From Pseudomonadota bacterium (GTDB lineage: Bacteria; Pseudomonadota; Gammaproteobacteria; Xanthomonadales; Xanthomonadaceae): DNA of 5,774 nucleotides. Of this stretch, positions 1-5,774 are shown one piece after another. The stretch is from contig JAEXLY010000285.1 in the NCBI GenBank assembly GCA_023444765.1, positions 1 to 5,774 of the forward strand. The letters are read 5' to 3'. A program made the position numbers and the translations under genes. Below the pieces are notes generated by a model. That model worked only from the letters and a program-made list of their open reading frames with translations. It had not been told where the DNA came from and did not search any database. The first letter of the stretch is position 1, and every line of letters starts with the position of its first letter.

Positions 1-517
1 CGGGCTCGCGCGCGGCCTCGGGCAGGTCTTCGAGCCGGAAGAACACGCCCTTCGACGTGCCGCCGCGCATGTAGGTGGCGGGAATGCGGACCTGTCCGCC
101 CGCCGGATGGGGCGCTGGCGCGCGCGACGCCTTCTGCGCGACCTCGCCGCCTTGCGACTTCCAGCCGTGGAACCCGCCGGCGACGTGGGCCACGCGTTCC
201 AGGCCCATGTCCTGCAGTGCCGCGGCCGCCAGCGCCGAGCGCCAGCCCGACTGGCAGTACAGGACGAAGCGCCGCTGCTGCCCGAACACGGGCTTGAAGT
301 AGGGGCTGTCGGGATCGGCCCAGAACTCGAGCATCCCGCGCGGGGCGTGGAAGGCGCCGGGCACCATGCCTTCGCGCTCGAGCTCGCGTACGTCGCGGAT
401 GTCGACGAACTGCACGTCCGGATCGCCGAGCAGCGCCTTCGCATCGTCCACCGGGATCGTGGCGATGCGCGCGTTGGCGTCGTCGACCAGCTGCCTGATG
501 CCTTTCTTCAGTGCCAT
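1..517 (-). CDS. prpF: Rhodanese domain fused in frame to the N-terminus of PrpF (2-methylaconitate isomerase); partial, runs off left edge
   Basis: 172 codons are visible from ATG at 517-515 to the window edge with no stop. Residues 1 to about 127 form a single-domain rhodanese: the active-site loop is YCQSGWRS (Cys88 as persulfide-forming nucleophile, Arg92, Ser93), preceded by VDIRDVRELEREG (38-50) and followed by VAGGFHGWK (112-120). Residues 128-142 are an Ala/Pro/Gly-rich linker. From residue 143 the sequence is VRIPATYMRGGTSKGVFFRL, the characteristic start of PrpF, which converts 2-methyl-trans-aconitate made by AcnD to the cis isomer. I found no ATG, GTG or TTG in the linker and no Shine-Dalgarno there, so a separate prpF start is not available. 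The start is supported by AGGA six bases upstream. The catalytic part of PrpF lies beyond the window. A lost stop codon by sequencing error is the main alternative. Both domain calls are strong; the fusion as a working protein is inference. Confidence 0.85.
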   Translation of the reverse strand, partial: MALKKGIRQLVDDANARIATIPVDDAKALLGDPDVQFVDIRDVRELEREGMVPGAFHAPRGMLEFWADPDSPYFKPVFGQQRRFVLYCQSGWRSALAAAALQDMGLERVAHVAGGFHGWKSQGGEVAQKASRAPAPHPAGGQVRIPATYMRGGTSKGVFFRLEDLPEAAREP

Positions 518-523
518 GGGATG

Positions 524-527
524 TCCT
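524..527 (-). promoter_or_regulatory. Ribosome-binding site of the rhodanese-PrpF gene
   Basis: Minus-strand AGGA lies six bases before the ATG at 517. It lies in the 25-bp gap after the 2H phosphoesterase stop, and it is the only good translation signal seen for the rhodanese-PrpF reading frame. Confidence 0.6.
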
Positions 528-542
528 GCGTGCGATTCGTGG

Positions 543-1097
543 TCAGAAAGCCTGTTGCGGGCCGGCCGCGCCGAGCAGCTCGCACTGCGGCGGAGCCGGC
601 AACGGGCGCCGCGCCAGCGTCCGGCAGGGCTCGGGATGGTGGGCGGCGGCCACCAGTTCGAGGGCGTCGATGCGCCAGGCGATCGGCGCCGCCAGCCAGC
701 GCGAGCCGTCCTGCACGAATGGCGGGGCGTCGCACAGCGTCACGTGCGGGGTATGGCCATGCCCGCAGTCGATGCCCTCTGCCCGCAGGGCCGCCCGCAC
801 CTCCTCGAGCAGCCGGGCAAAGCCGGCCGGAACGCCATGGGCGCGCAGCACCCAGCGATCCCCCAGGACGACCCGGTTGAACAGCAGGTCGAACGCCGGC
901 GCGCGGATCCGCGCCAGCGCGCGCCGCAGTGCCGACTCGCGCTCCGCAGGCGCGCCGATCGAGAACGACTGGTGGAGATTCCCGGCAGGCCATCGCTCGC
1001 CCCCCGGATCCAGCCCGAGATCCGGCAGCACCGCATCCATGCGCTCCGCCGTCGCGACCGGCGGGCGCGCGATCAGCGCCAGCTCTCCGGCCTGCAT
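543..1097 (-). CDS. 2H phosphoesterase superfamily protein (2'-5' RNA ligase / cyclic phosphodiesterase-like)
   Basis: 184 residues, ATG to TGA. Two His-x-Ser/Thr motifs define the 2H fold: H42-Q-S-F and H118-V-T-L, about 75 residues apart as in LigT/ThpR-type proteins, and the overall length is also typical. Family members hydrolyse 2',3'-cyclic phosphates or join RNA through 2'-5' bonds in vitro; the physiological substrate of this one cannot be read from sequence. The N-terminus (MQAGELALIARPP) is more divergent than in classic ThpR, so no gene symbol is given. No signal peptide or membrane segment is visible, so it is probably cytoplasmic. The ATG is only three bases after the TGA of the SRPBCC gene, which argues for translational coupling. 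It sits inside a methylcitrate cluster without an obvious metabolic link. Family call confident, function open. Confidence 0.8.
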   Translation of the reverse strand: MQAGELALIARPPVATAERMDAVLPDLGLDPGGERWPAGNLHQSFSIGAPAERESALRRALARIRAPAFDLLFNRVVLGDRWVLRAHGVPAGFARLLEEVRAALRAEGIDCGHGHTPHVTLCDAPPFVQDGSRWLAAPIAWRIDALELVAAAHHPEPCRTLARRPLPAPPQCELLGAAGPQQAF

Positions 1098-1100
1098 CGC

Positions 1101-1565
1101 TCAGGCCCCGTCCGGGATCTCGGGTTCGACCAGCTTCGCCAGCATGTCCAGCGAATCGCGCCAGCCCAGGTAGCACATGTCGACCGGGATCGCGGCCGGA
1201 ATGCCTTCCTGCACGATCCGCAGGTCGGTGCCGGCGATGCTCTTGCCCAGGGTGATGGTGACCCGCATCTCGCCCGGCAAACCCGGATCGTCGAAGCGGT
1301 CGGTGTGGACGATGCGCGCGTTCTCCACCAGCTCGACGAACTTCACCGTGAATGCATGGCTCGAGCCGGTGCCGAAGTTGGTGAATGACATGCGGTAACC
1401 GCCGCCTACGCCCGCCTCGAACGCGTGCATCTTCGCGATGAAGCCGTGCGGCGGCAGCCAGCGGGCCAGCGCGTCGGGGTCGAGGAAGGCGCGATACACG
1501 CGCTCCGGCGGCGCGGCCAGGATGCGGTGCAGCTGCACGGTGCCGGGGGAGGCCTGGTCGGTCAT
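1101..1565 (-). CDS. SRPBCC / AHSA1-like ligand-binding domain protein
   Basis: 154 residues forming one START-like (SRPBCC) domain of the kind annotated as activator of Hsp90 ATPase homologue 1-like. Visible hallmarks are the N-terminal strand and helix ILAAPPERVYRAFLDP (15-30) with the following ARWLPP, the strand GGGYRMSF (54-61), and the C-terminal helix YLGWRDSLDMLAKLVE (132-147). These proteins fold around a hydrophobic pocket and bind or act on small molecules; the ligand here is unknown. The ATG at 1565 is chosen over an in-frame ATG at 1616 because GGAGA lies seven bases upstream and because the domain starts right after it. No signal peptide or membrane segment is seen. It follows acnD after 100 bp and runs almost directly into the 2H phosphoesterase gene. 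A role in propionate metabolism is not shown by the sequence. Confidence 0.85.
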   Translation of the reverse strand: MTDQASPGTVQLHRILAAPPERVYRAFLDPDALARWLPPHGFIAKMHAFEAGVGGGYRMSFTNFGTGSSHAFTVKFVELVENARIVHTDRFDDPGLPGEMRVTITLGKSIAGTDLRIVQEGIPAAIPVDMCYLGWRDSLDMLAKLVEPEIPDGA

Positions 1566-1572
1566 GCGGATG

Positions 1573-1577
1573 TCTCC
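1573..1577 (-). promoter_or_regulatory. Ribosome-binding site deciding the start of the SRPBCC gene
   Basis: Minus-strand GGAGA is seven bases before the ATG at 1565. It favours this start over the in-frame ATG at 1616, which would add 17 residues (MRAHRFVVT...) outside the recognisable domain. The rest of the 1566-1665 gap shows no clear -35/-10 pair, so the gene may be co-transcribed with acnD. Confidence 0.6.
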
Positions 1578-1665
1578 GGTGGGAATGTCCGTGACGACGA
1601 ACCGGTGTGCCCGCATTCGACATCGCCGCCCGACCGCGCCAGCCCGGTCCCATGTCCGCGGTTCC

Positions 1666-4284
1666 TCAGGCCGCCTGCGCCGACGCCAGGAAGTCCTGGG
1701 CGAAACGCTGCAGCACGCCGCCGGCCTCGTAGATCGACACTTCTTCGTCCGAATCCAGGCGACAGGTCACCGGCACCTCGACCGTCTCGCCATTGCGGCG
1801 GTGGATCACCAGGGTGAGCGTCGCGCGCGGGCGGCGCTCGCCGACCACGTCGAAGGTCTCGGTGCCGTCGATGGCCCAGGTGTGGCGCGTGTCGCCGTTC
1901 TGGAACTCCAGCGGCAGCACGCCCATGCCGATCAGGTTGGTGCGGTGGATGCGCTCGAAGCCTTCGGCGACGATCGCCTCCACGCCCGCCAGGCGTACGC
2001 CCTTGGCCGCCCAGTCGCGCGAGCTGCCCTGGCCATAGTCGGCGCCGGCGATGATCACCAGCGGCTGCTTGCGCTGCATGTAGGTCTCGATCGCCTCCCA
2101 CATGCGCGTCACCTGGCCTTCCGGCTCGATGCGTGCCAGCGAGCCCTGGCGCACGCTGCCGTCGGCGTTGCGCACCATCTCGTTGAGCAGCTTGGGGTTG
2201 GCGAAGGTGGCGCGCTGCGCGGTGAGGTGGTCGCCGCGGTGGGTGGCGTAGGAATTGAAGTCCTCTTCGGGCAGGCCCATCTTCGCCAGGTATTCGCCGG
2301 CGGCGCTGGAAGCGAGGATCGCGTTCGAGGGCGAGAGGTGGTCGGTGGTGATGTTGTCGCCCAGCACCGCCAGCGGCCGCATGCCGGTGAGCGTGCGCTC
2401 GCCCGCCAGCGCGCCTTCCCAGTACGGCGGGCGGCGGATGTAGGTCGATTGCGGGCGCCAGTCGTACAGCGGGCTCACCGTCTCGCCCGACTCCACGCGC
2501 AGCTTGAACATCGGCCCGTACACGGCGCGGTACTGCTCGGGCTTGACGCTGGCCTTGACCACCGCGTCGATCTCCTCGTCGCTGGGCCAGATGTCCTTGA
2601 GCGTGACCGGGTTGCCGTCGGCATCGACGCCAAGCGCGTCCTTCTCGATGTCGAAGCGCACCGTGCCGGCGATGGCATAGGCGATCACCAGCGGCGGCGA
2701 GGCCAGGAACGCCTGCTTGGCATAGGGATGGATGCGGCCGTCGAAATTGCGGTTGCCGCTGAGCACGGCCACCGAGTAAAGGTCGCGCTCAATGATCTCC
2801 TGCTGGATCTTCGGATCCAGCGCGCCGCTCATGCCGTTGCAGGTGGTGCAGGCGAAACCGACGATGCCGAAGCCCAGCCGCTCCAGGTCGTCGAGCAGGC
2901 CCGCCTCGCGCAGGTACAGCTCGACCGCCTTCGAGCCGGGCGCCAGGGATGTCTTCACCCAGGGCTTGCGCACCAGGCCCCTGGCCAGCGCGTTGCGCGC
3001 CAGCAGACCGGCGGCGATGACGTTGCGCGGGTTGGACGTGTTGGTGCACGAGGTGATGGCGGCGATGATCACCGCACCATCGGGCATCCGCCCGTGCGCC
3101 TCCTCGCCCCTGCCGGCCAGCAGCTTCGCCTCGTCGGCGATGCCGCGCTCGGCCAGCGCGCTGGTGGGCAGGCGGCGGTGCGGGTTCGAAGGGCCGGCCA
3201 TGTTGCGCACCACGCTCGAGAGGTCGAAGTGCAGGGTGCGTTCGTACTGCGCACCCGCGAGATCGTCGGCCCACAGGCCCGCCGCCTTCGCATAGGTTTC
3301 GACCAGGGCCACCTGCTCGTCGGTGCGGCCGGTCAGGCGCAGGTAGTCCAAGGTGTTGTCGTCGATGAAGAACATCGCCGCGGTGGCGCCGTACTCGGGT
3401 GCCATGTTGGAGATCGTGGCGCGGTCGCCCACGGTGAGCGCGGCGGCGCCCGGCCCGCGGAACTCGAGGTAGGCGCCGACCACCTTCTGCTGGCGCAGGA
3501 ACTCGGTGAGCGCCAGCACCACGTCGGTGGCGGTGATGCCGGGTGCGGGCTTTCCGGCCAGCTCCACGCCGACGATGTCGGGCGTGCGCATCCACGAGGC
3601 ACGTCCCAGCATCACGTTCTCGGCTTCCAGGCCGCCCACGCCGATCGCGATCACGCCCAGCGCATCGACATGCGGGGTGTGCGAATCGGTGCCCACGCAG
3701 GTGTCCGGGAAGGCCACGCCGTCCTTCACGTAGACCACCGGCGACATCTTCTCCAGGTTGATCTGGTGCATGATCCCGTTGCCCGGCGGGATCACGTCCA
3801 CGTTCTTGAACGCCTGCTTGGTCCAGTCGATGAAGTGGAAGCGGTCCTCGTTGCGGCGATCCTCGATCGCGCGGTTCTTCGCGAAGGCCTGCGGATCGAA
3901 GCCGCCGCATTCCACCGCCAGCGAGTGGTCGACGATCAGCTGCACCGGCACCACCGGGTTCACCGCCGCCGGGTCGCCGCCCTGGTCGGCGATGGCATCG
4001 CGCAGGCCCGCGAGGTCCACCAGTGCGGTCTGGCCGAGGATGTCGTGGCAGACCACGCGCGCCGGGAACCAGGGGAAGTCCAGCGCGCGCTCGCGGCGCA
4101 CCAGCTGGCCGAGGTAGTCATCGATGCGCGCAGGATCGGCGCGACGCACGATGTTCTCGGCGTGCACGCGCGCGGTGTAGGGCAGCGTGGCCCAGGCGCC
4201 GGGCTGCAGCGACTCGACGGCTTCGCGCGCGTCGAACCAGTCGAGCTGGGTGCCGGGAAGGGGCTTGCGGTGCTGGCTGTTCAT
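1666..4284 (-). CDS. acnD: Fe/S-dependent 2-methylcitrate dehydratase AcnD
   Basis: 872 residues, close to the usual AcnD length of about 865. It dehydrates 2-methylcitrate to 2-methyl-trans-aconitate in the cytoplasmic methylcitrate cycle and works with PrpF, which handles the trans isomer. The N-terminus MNSQHRKPLPGTQLDWFDAR is characteristic of AcnD rather than AcnA. Aconitase landmarks are present: FPARVVCHDILGQT (73-86), VDHSLAVECGG (118-128), three [4Fe-4S] cysteine ligands at C413 (TSCTNTSNPR) and C479/C482 (CTTCNGMSG), and the swivel-domain motifs DNITTDHLSPS (643-653) and GQGSSRDWAAKG (751-762). All key residues appear intact. The ATG at 4284 is chosen because it gives the family N-terminus; a 41-residue upstream extension would be encoded by the intergenic repeat. 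No good Shine-Dalgarno is visible before it. It lies downstream of prpC on the same strand. AcnA is the alternative, judged unlikely. Confidence 0.96.
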   Translation of the reverse strand: MNSQHRKPLPGTQLDWFDAREAVESLQPGAWATLPYTARVHAENIVRRADPARIDDYLGQLVRRERALDFPWFPARVVCHDILGQTALVDLAGLRDAIADQGGDPAAVNPVVPVQLIVDHSLAVECGGFDPQAFAKNRAIEDRRNEDRFHFIDWTKQAFKNVDVIPPGNGIMHQINLEKMSPVVYVKDGVAFPDTCVGTDSHTPHVDALGVIAIGVGGLEAENVMLGRASWMRTPDIVGVELAGKPAPGITATDVVLALTEFLRQQKVVGAYLEFRGPGAAALTVGDRATISNMAPEYGATAAMFFIDDNTLDYLRLTGRTDEQVALVETYAKAAGLWADDLAGAQYERTLHFDLSSVVRNMAGPSNPHRRLPTSALAERGIADEAKLLAGRGEEAHGRMPDGAVIIAAITSCTNTSNPRNVIAAGLLARNALARGLVRKPWVKTSLAPGSKAVELYLREAGLLDDLERLGFGIVGFACTTCNGMSGALDPKIQQEIIERDLYSVAVLSGNRNFDGRIHPYAKQAFLASPPLVIAYAIAGTVRFDIEKDALGVDADGNPVTLKDIWPSDEEIDAVVKASVKPEQYRAVYGPMFKLRVESGETVSPLYDWRPQSTYIRRPPYWEGALAGERTLTGMRPLAVLGDNITTDHLSPSNAILASSAAGEYLAKMGLPEEDFNSYATHRGDHLTAQRATFANPKLLNEMVRNADGSVRQGSLARIEPEGQVTRMWEAIETYMQRKQPLVIIAGADYGQGSSRDWAAKGVRLAGVEAIVAEGFERIHRTNLIGMGVLPLEFQNGDTRHTWAIDGTETFDVVGERRPRATLTLVIHRRNGETVEVPVTCRLDSDEEVSIYEAGGVLQRFAQDFLASAQAA

Positions 4285-4309
4285 GGCTGGCGACTCGGAG
4301 AGGGATCTG

Positions 4310-4444
4310 GCATGTCCCTTCCCCCGCCTGCGGGGGAAGTGCCCGAAGGGCGATGGGGGCGCGCGCGCCGCGCGCGTCGGGGCAGCGATGCGACGGCTGG
4401 CCCCCACCCCGGCCCTCCCCCGTGAACGGGGGAGGGAGCATTGC
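4310..4444. repeat. Structured intergenic repeat (REP/MITE-like) between prpC and acnD
   Basis: The element fills nearly the whole prpC-acnD gap. Its ends are imperfect terminal inverted repeats: positions 4310-4325 match the reverse complement of 4428-4444 apart from a few insertions. Inside are a perfect 9-bp stem with a 4-base loop (4318-4339), a small GCCC/GGGC hairpin (4341-4351), a 7-bp long-range pair (4354-4360 with 4400-4406) enclosing an alternating GC tract, and a perfect 10-bp stem with a TGAA loop (4413-4436). It resembles short palindromic elements that I recall as dispersed between genes in Xanthomonadaceae genomes, but only one copy is in this window, so the dispersed nature is from memory. 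In the prpC-acnD transcript it would fold strongly and could protect the prpC 3' end or limit acnD expression (inference). Confidence 0.7.
4413..4436 (-). terminator. GC-rich hairpin just after the prpC stop; attenuator or mRNA-stabilising structure rather than a classic terminator
   Basis: A perfect 10-bp stem with a 4-base loop starts 11 bases after the prpC stop codon. No T-run follows on the minus strand, so full intrinsic termination is doubtful. It is part of the larger structured repeat and might only slow polymerase or block 3' exonucleases. Confidence 0.35.
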
Positions 4445-4447
4445 GGA

Positions 4448-5605
4448 TCAGGGACGCTCGTCGATCGGCACGAACACCTGGTCCTCCGGACCGGTGTAGT
4501 TCGCGCTCGGGCGGATGATCTTGCCGTCGATGCGCTGCTCGATGATGTGCGCGCTCCATCCGGAGGTGCGCGAGATCACGAACAGCGGGGTGAACATGTC
4601 GGTCGGCACGCCCATCACGTGGTAGCTCACCGCGCTGAACCAGTCCAGGTTCGGGAACATCTTCTTGATGTCCCACATCACCGACTCCAGGCGCTCGGCG
4701 ATGTCGTACATCTTCGTGCTGCCGGCTTCTTCCGAGAGATCCTTCGCGACCTGCTTGATCACCTTGTTGCGCGGGTCGGACACGGTGTAGACCGGATGGC
4801 CGAAGCCGATCACCACTTCCTTGCGCTCCACGCGCGCACGGATGTCGGCTTCCGCCTCGTCCGGACTCTCGTAGCGCTTCTGGATCTCGAACGCGACCTC
4901 GTTGGCACCGCCGTGCTTGGGACCGCGCAGCGCGCCGATGCCGGCGCAGATCGCCGAGTACATGTCCGAGCCGGTGCCGGCGACCACGCGGCTGGCGAAG
5001 GTGGAGGCGTTGAACTCGTGTTCGGCGTACAGGATCAGCGAGGTGTGCATCGCGCGCACCCAGGTCTCCTTCGGCTTTTCGCCGTGCAGCAGGTGCAGGA
5101 AGTGGCCGCCGATCGAATCGTCGTCGGTCTCCACCTCGATGCGCTTGCCGTTGTAGGCGAAGTGGTACCAGTACAGCAGCATCGAGCCGAGGCAGGCCAT
5201 CAGCTTGTCGGCGATGTCGCGCGCGCCGGGGTGGTTGTGGTCGACCGATTCGGGCTTGACGCAGCCGAGCACCGACACGCCGGTGCGCATCACGTCCATC
5301 GGGTGGCTGGATGGCGGCAGCTGTTCCAGCGCCGCCTTCACCGCGGCCGGCAGGCCGCGCAGCGACTTGAGCCTGGTCTTGTACGCGGCCAGTTCGGCGC
5401 GGTTGGGCAGCTTGCCGTGCACCAGCAGGTGGGCGATCTCCTCGAACTCGGACGTGGTGGCGAGGTCGAGGATGTCGTAGCCGCGGTAGGCCAGGTCGTT
5501 GCCGGTGCGCCCGACGGTGCACAGCGCGGTGTTGCCGGCGGCGGTGCCGGACAGGGCGACTGACTTCTTCGGCTTGAAGCCTGCGGCGGGCGTGGGGTCG
5601 CTCAT
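4448..5605 (-). CDS. prpC: 2-methylcitrate synthase PrpC
   Basis: 385 residues, normal for the family. It condenses propionyl-CoA and oxaloacetate to 2-methylcitrate, the entry step of the methylcitrate cycle, in the cytoplasm. The citrate-synthase catalytic triad is visible: H231 (KHGGANE), H270 (GFGHPVYT) and D321 (LDWFSAVSYH). Substrate-binding context includes SDPRN (276-280) and the C-terminal ISRTSGWSAHIIEQ (344-357). The N-terminal KKSVALSGTAAGNTALCTVG (13-32) and YRGYDI (40-45) fit PrpC rather than the larger hexameric GltA, which carries an extra N-terminal domain. The ATG at 5605 is supported by AGGAGA eight bases upstream; an in-frame ATG at 5689 would add 28 residues (MHPTQPHAACG...) unlike the family. 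It is first in this window, followed by acnD. Some activity on acetyl-CoA is common in the family. Confidence 0.95.
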   Translation of the reverse strand: MSDPTPAAGFKPKKSVALSGTAAGNTALCTVGRTGNDLAYRGYDILDLATTSEFEEIAHLLVHGKLPNRAELAAYKTRLKSLRGLPAAVKAALEQLPPSSHPMDVMRTGVSVLGCVKPESVDHNHPGARDIADKLMACLGSMLLYWYHFAYNGKRIEVETDDDSIGGHFLHLLHGEKPKETWVRAMHTSLILYAEHEFNASTFASRVVAGTGSDMYSAICAGIGALRGPKHGGANEVAFEIQKRYESPDEAEADIRARVERKEVVIGFGHPVYTVSDPRNKVIKQVAKDLSEEAGSTKMYDIAERLESVMWDIKKMFPNLDWFSAVSYHVMGVPTDMFTPLFVISRTSGWSAHIIEQRIDGKIIRPSANYTGPEDQVFVPIDERP

Positions 5606-5613
5606 GGCGGGTG

Positions 5614-5619
5614 TCTCCT
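5614..5619 (-). promoter_or_regulatory. Ribosome-binding site of prpC
   Basis: Minus-strand AGGAGA ends eight bases before the ATG at 5605. It is the strongest Shine-Dalgarno in the window and settles the start against the upstream in-frame ATG at 5689. Confidence 0.8.
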
Positions 5620-5693
5620 GGACTGCGTCAATGCGGGAAGGGGTGGGAGGCGGTTGTCCGCAAGCGGCGTGCGGCTGCGTTGGATGCACTGAA

Positions 5694-5709
5694 GTGGCCG
5701 CGAGGCCAC
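5694..5709. other. Small perfect hairpin in the prpC leader
   Basis: GTGGCC and GGCCAC pair as a 6-bp stem around a 4-base loop, about 90 bases upstream of prpC and just downstream, in transcription order, of the larger palindrome. It could be leader RNA structure or the 3' end of an upstream transcript. No function can be assigned. Confidence 0.4.
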
Positions 5710-5733
5710 GCCAGCACGCGCCGGAGGGGGGAC

Positions 5734-5759
5734 GCGGACACGACGCGCGTCGTGCCCGC
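5734..5759. promoter_or_regulatory. 26-bp near-perfect palindrome upstream of prpC (operator or terminator stem)
   Basis: The core 5739-5754 (CACGACGCGCGTCGTG) is a perfect 16-bp palindrome. One mismatched pair (5738/5755) is followed by four more matching pairs on each side. It has no spacer, as expected for a dimeric-regulator operator, and lies about 130 bases before the prpC ATG. It could equally be the stem of a hairpin ending an upstream gene, although no T-run is present on either side. I recognise no specific regulator motif. Confidence 0.4.
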
Positions 5760-5774
5760 CCCCCCCGCCCCCCC
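5755..5774 (-). other. G-rich low-complexity tract at window edge
   Basis: On the minus strand this is runs of seven, eight and three G separated by single C. Such tracts can form a G-quadruplex, but they are also places where assemblies break, so the exact run lengths and continuity should be treated with care. Confidence 0.5.

Noticed and set aside
107..1388. Plus-strand open frames opposite the rhodanese, 2H and SRPBCC genes
   Set aside because: Their translations are Arg/Pro/Ala-rich without motifs and entirely opposite supported genes.
508..1653. Minus-strand open frame of 381 codons spanning the SRPBCC and 2H genes in another frame
   Set aside because: It is a low-complexity Arg/Gly/Ala-rich translation overlapping two genes with clear family motifs and good start signals in other frames.
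1566..1665. Promoter or RNA gene between acnD and the SRPBCC gene
   Set aside because: Beyond the ribosome-binding site no convincing -35/-10 pair, hairpin with T-run or tRNA-like structure could be seen.
4285..4407. N-terminal extension of AcnD by 41 residues
   Set aside because: The extension is encoded by the structured repeat and is unlike the family; the family N-terminus starts at the ATG at 4284.
1438..4425. Plus-strand open frame of about 995 codons opposite acnD
   Set aside because: It is antisense to a clear, full-length acnD. Its translation is rich in Arg, His, Val and Ala with no recognisable motif, the pattern expected opposite a GC-rich gene whose third positions are mostly G or C.
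4310..4444. CRISPR array or tandem repeat
   Set aside because: There is a single unit with inverted, not direct, repeats and no regular spacers.
4187..5563. Plus-strand open frame of 458 codons opposite prpC
   Set aside because: Same antisense artefact; no domain or motif, while the opposite strand encodes PrpC with all catalytic residues.

Overview
The window is GC-rich chromosomal DNA from a proteobacterium. Every gene lies on the minus strand and together they read as a methylcitrate-cycle (propionate catabolism) cluster. The gene set (prpC, the Fe/S dehydratase acnD, prpF), the strong G/C bias at third codon positions and the style of the intergenic repeat suggest Xanthomonadaceae (Lysobacter/Luteimonas/Xanthomonas-like). 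That placement is inference from memory, not a computed assignment.

Layout in transcription order, from high to low coordinates. (1) 5606-5774 is the leader of prpC. It holds a strong ribosome-binding site, a small hairpin, a 26-bp near-perfect palindrome and a G-rich tract at the window edge. (2) prpC (5605-4448) encodes 2-methylcitrate synthase. (3) 4447-4285 is a 163-bp gap almost filled by a structured repeat of about 135 bp with imperfect terminal inverted repeats. (4) acnD (4284-1666) encodes the Fe/S-dependent 2-methylcitrate dehydratase. (5) 1665-1566 is a 100-bp gap with no clear promoter, followed by an SRPBCC/AHSA1-like gene (1565-1101). (6) Three bases later comes a 2H phosphoesterase (2'-5' RNA ligase-like) gene (1097-543). 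(7) After 25 bp comes a gene running off the left edge (517-1). It begins as a single-domain rhodanese and continues, with no stop and no internal start, into the N-terminus of PrpF.

Pathway logic: PrpC condenses propionyl-CoA with oxaloacetate to 2-methylcitrate, AcnD dehydrates it to 2-methyl-trans-aconitate, and PrpF isomerises that to the cis form. A general aconitase (AcnB-type) and PrpB, neither seen here, would finish the route to pyruvate and succinate. acnD is often followed directly by prpF. Here two small genes are interposed and PrpF appears to carry an N-terminal rhodanese domain with an intact catalytic cysteine. This apparent rhodanese-PrpF fusion is the most notable point of the window. 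The antisense reading frames, including one near 1000 codons opposite acnD, look like by-products of GC-rich codon use.
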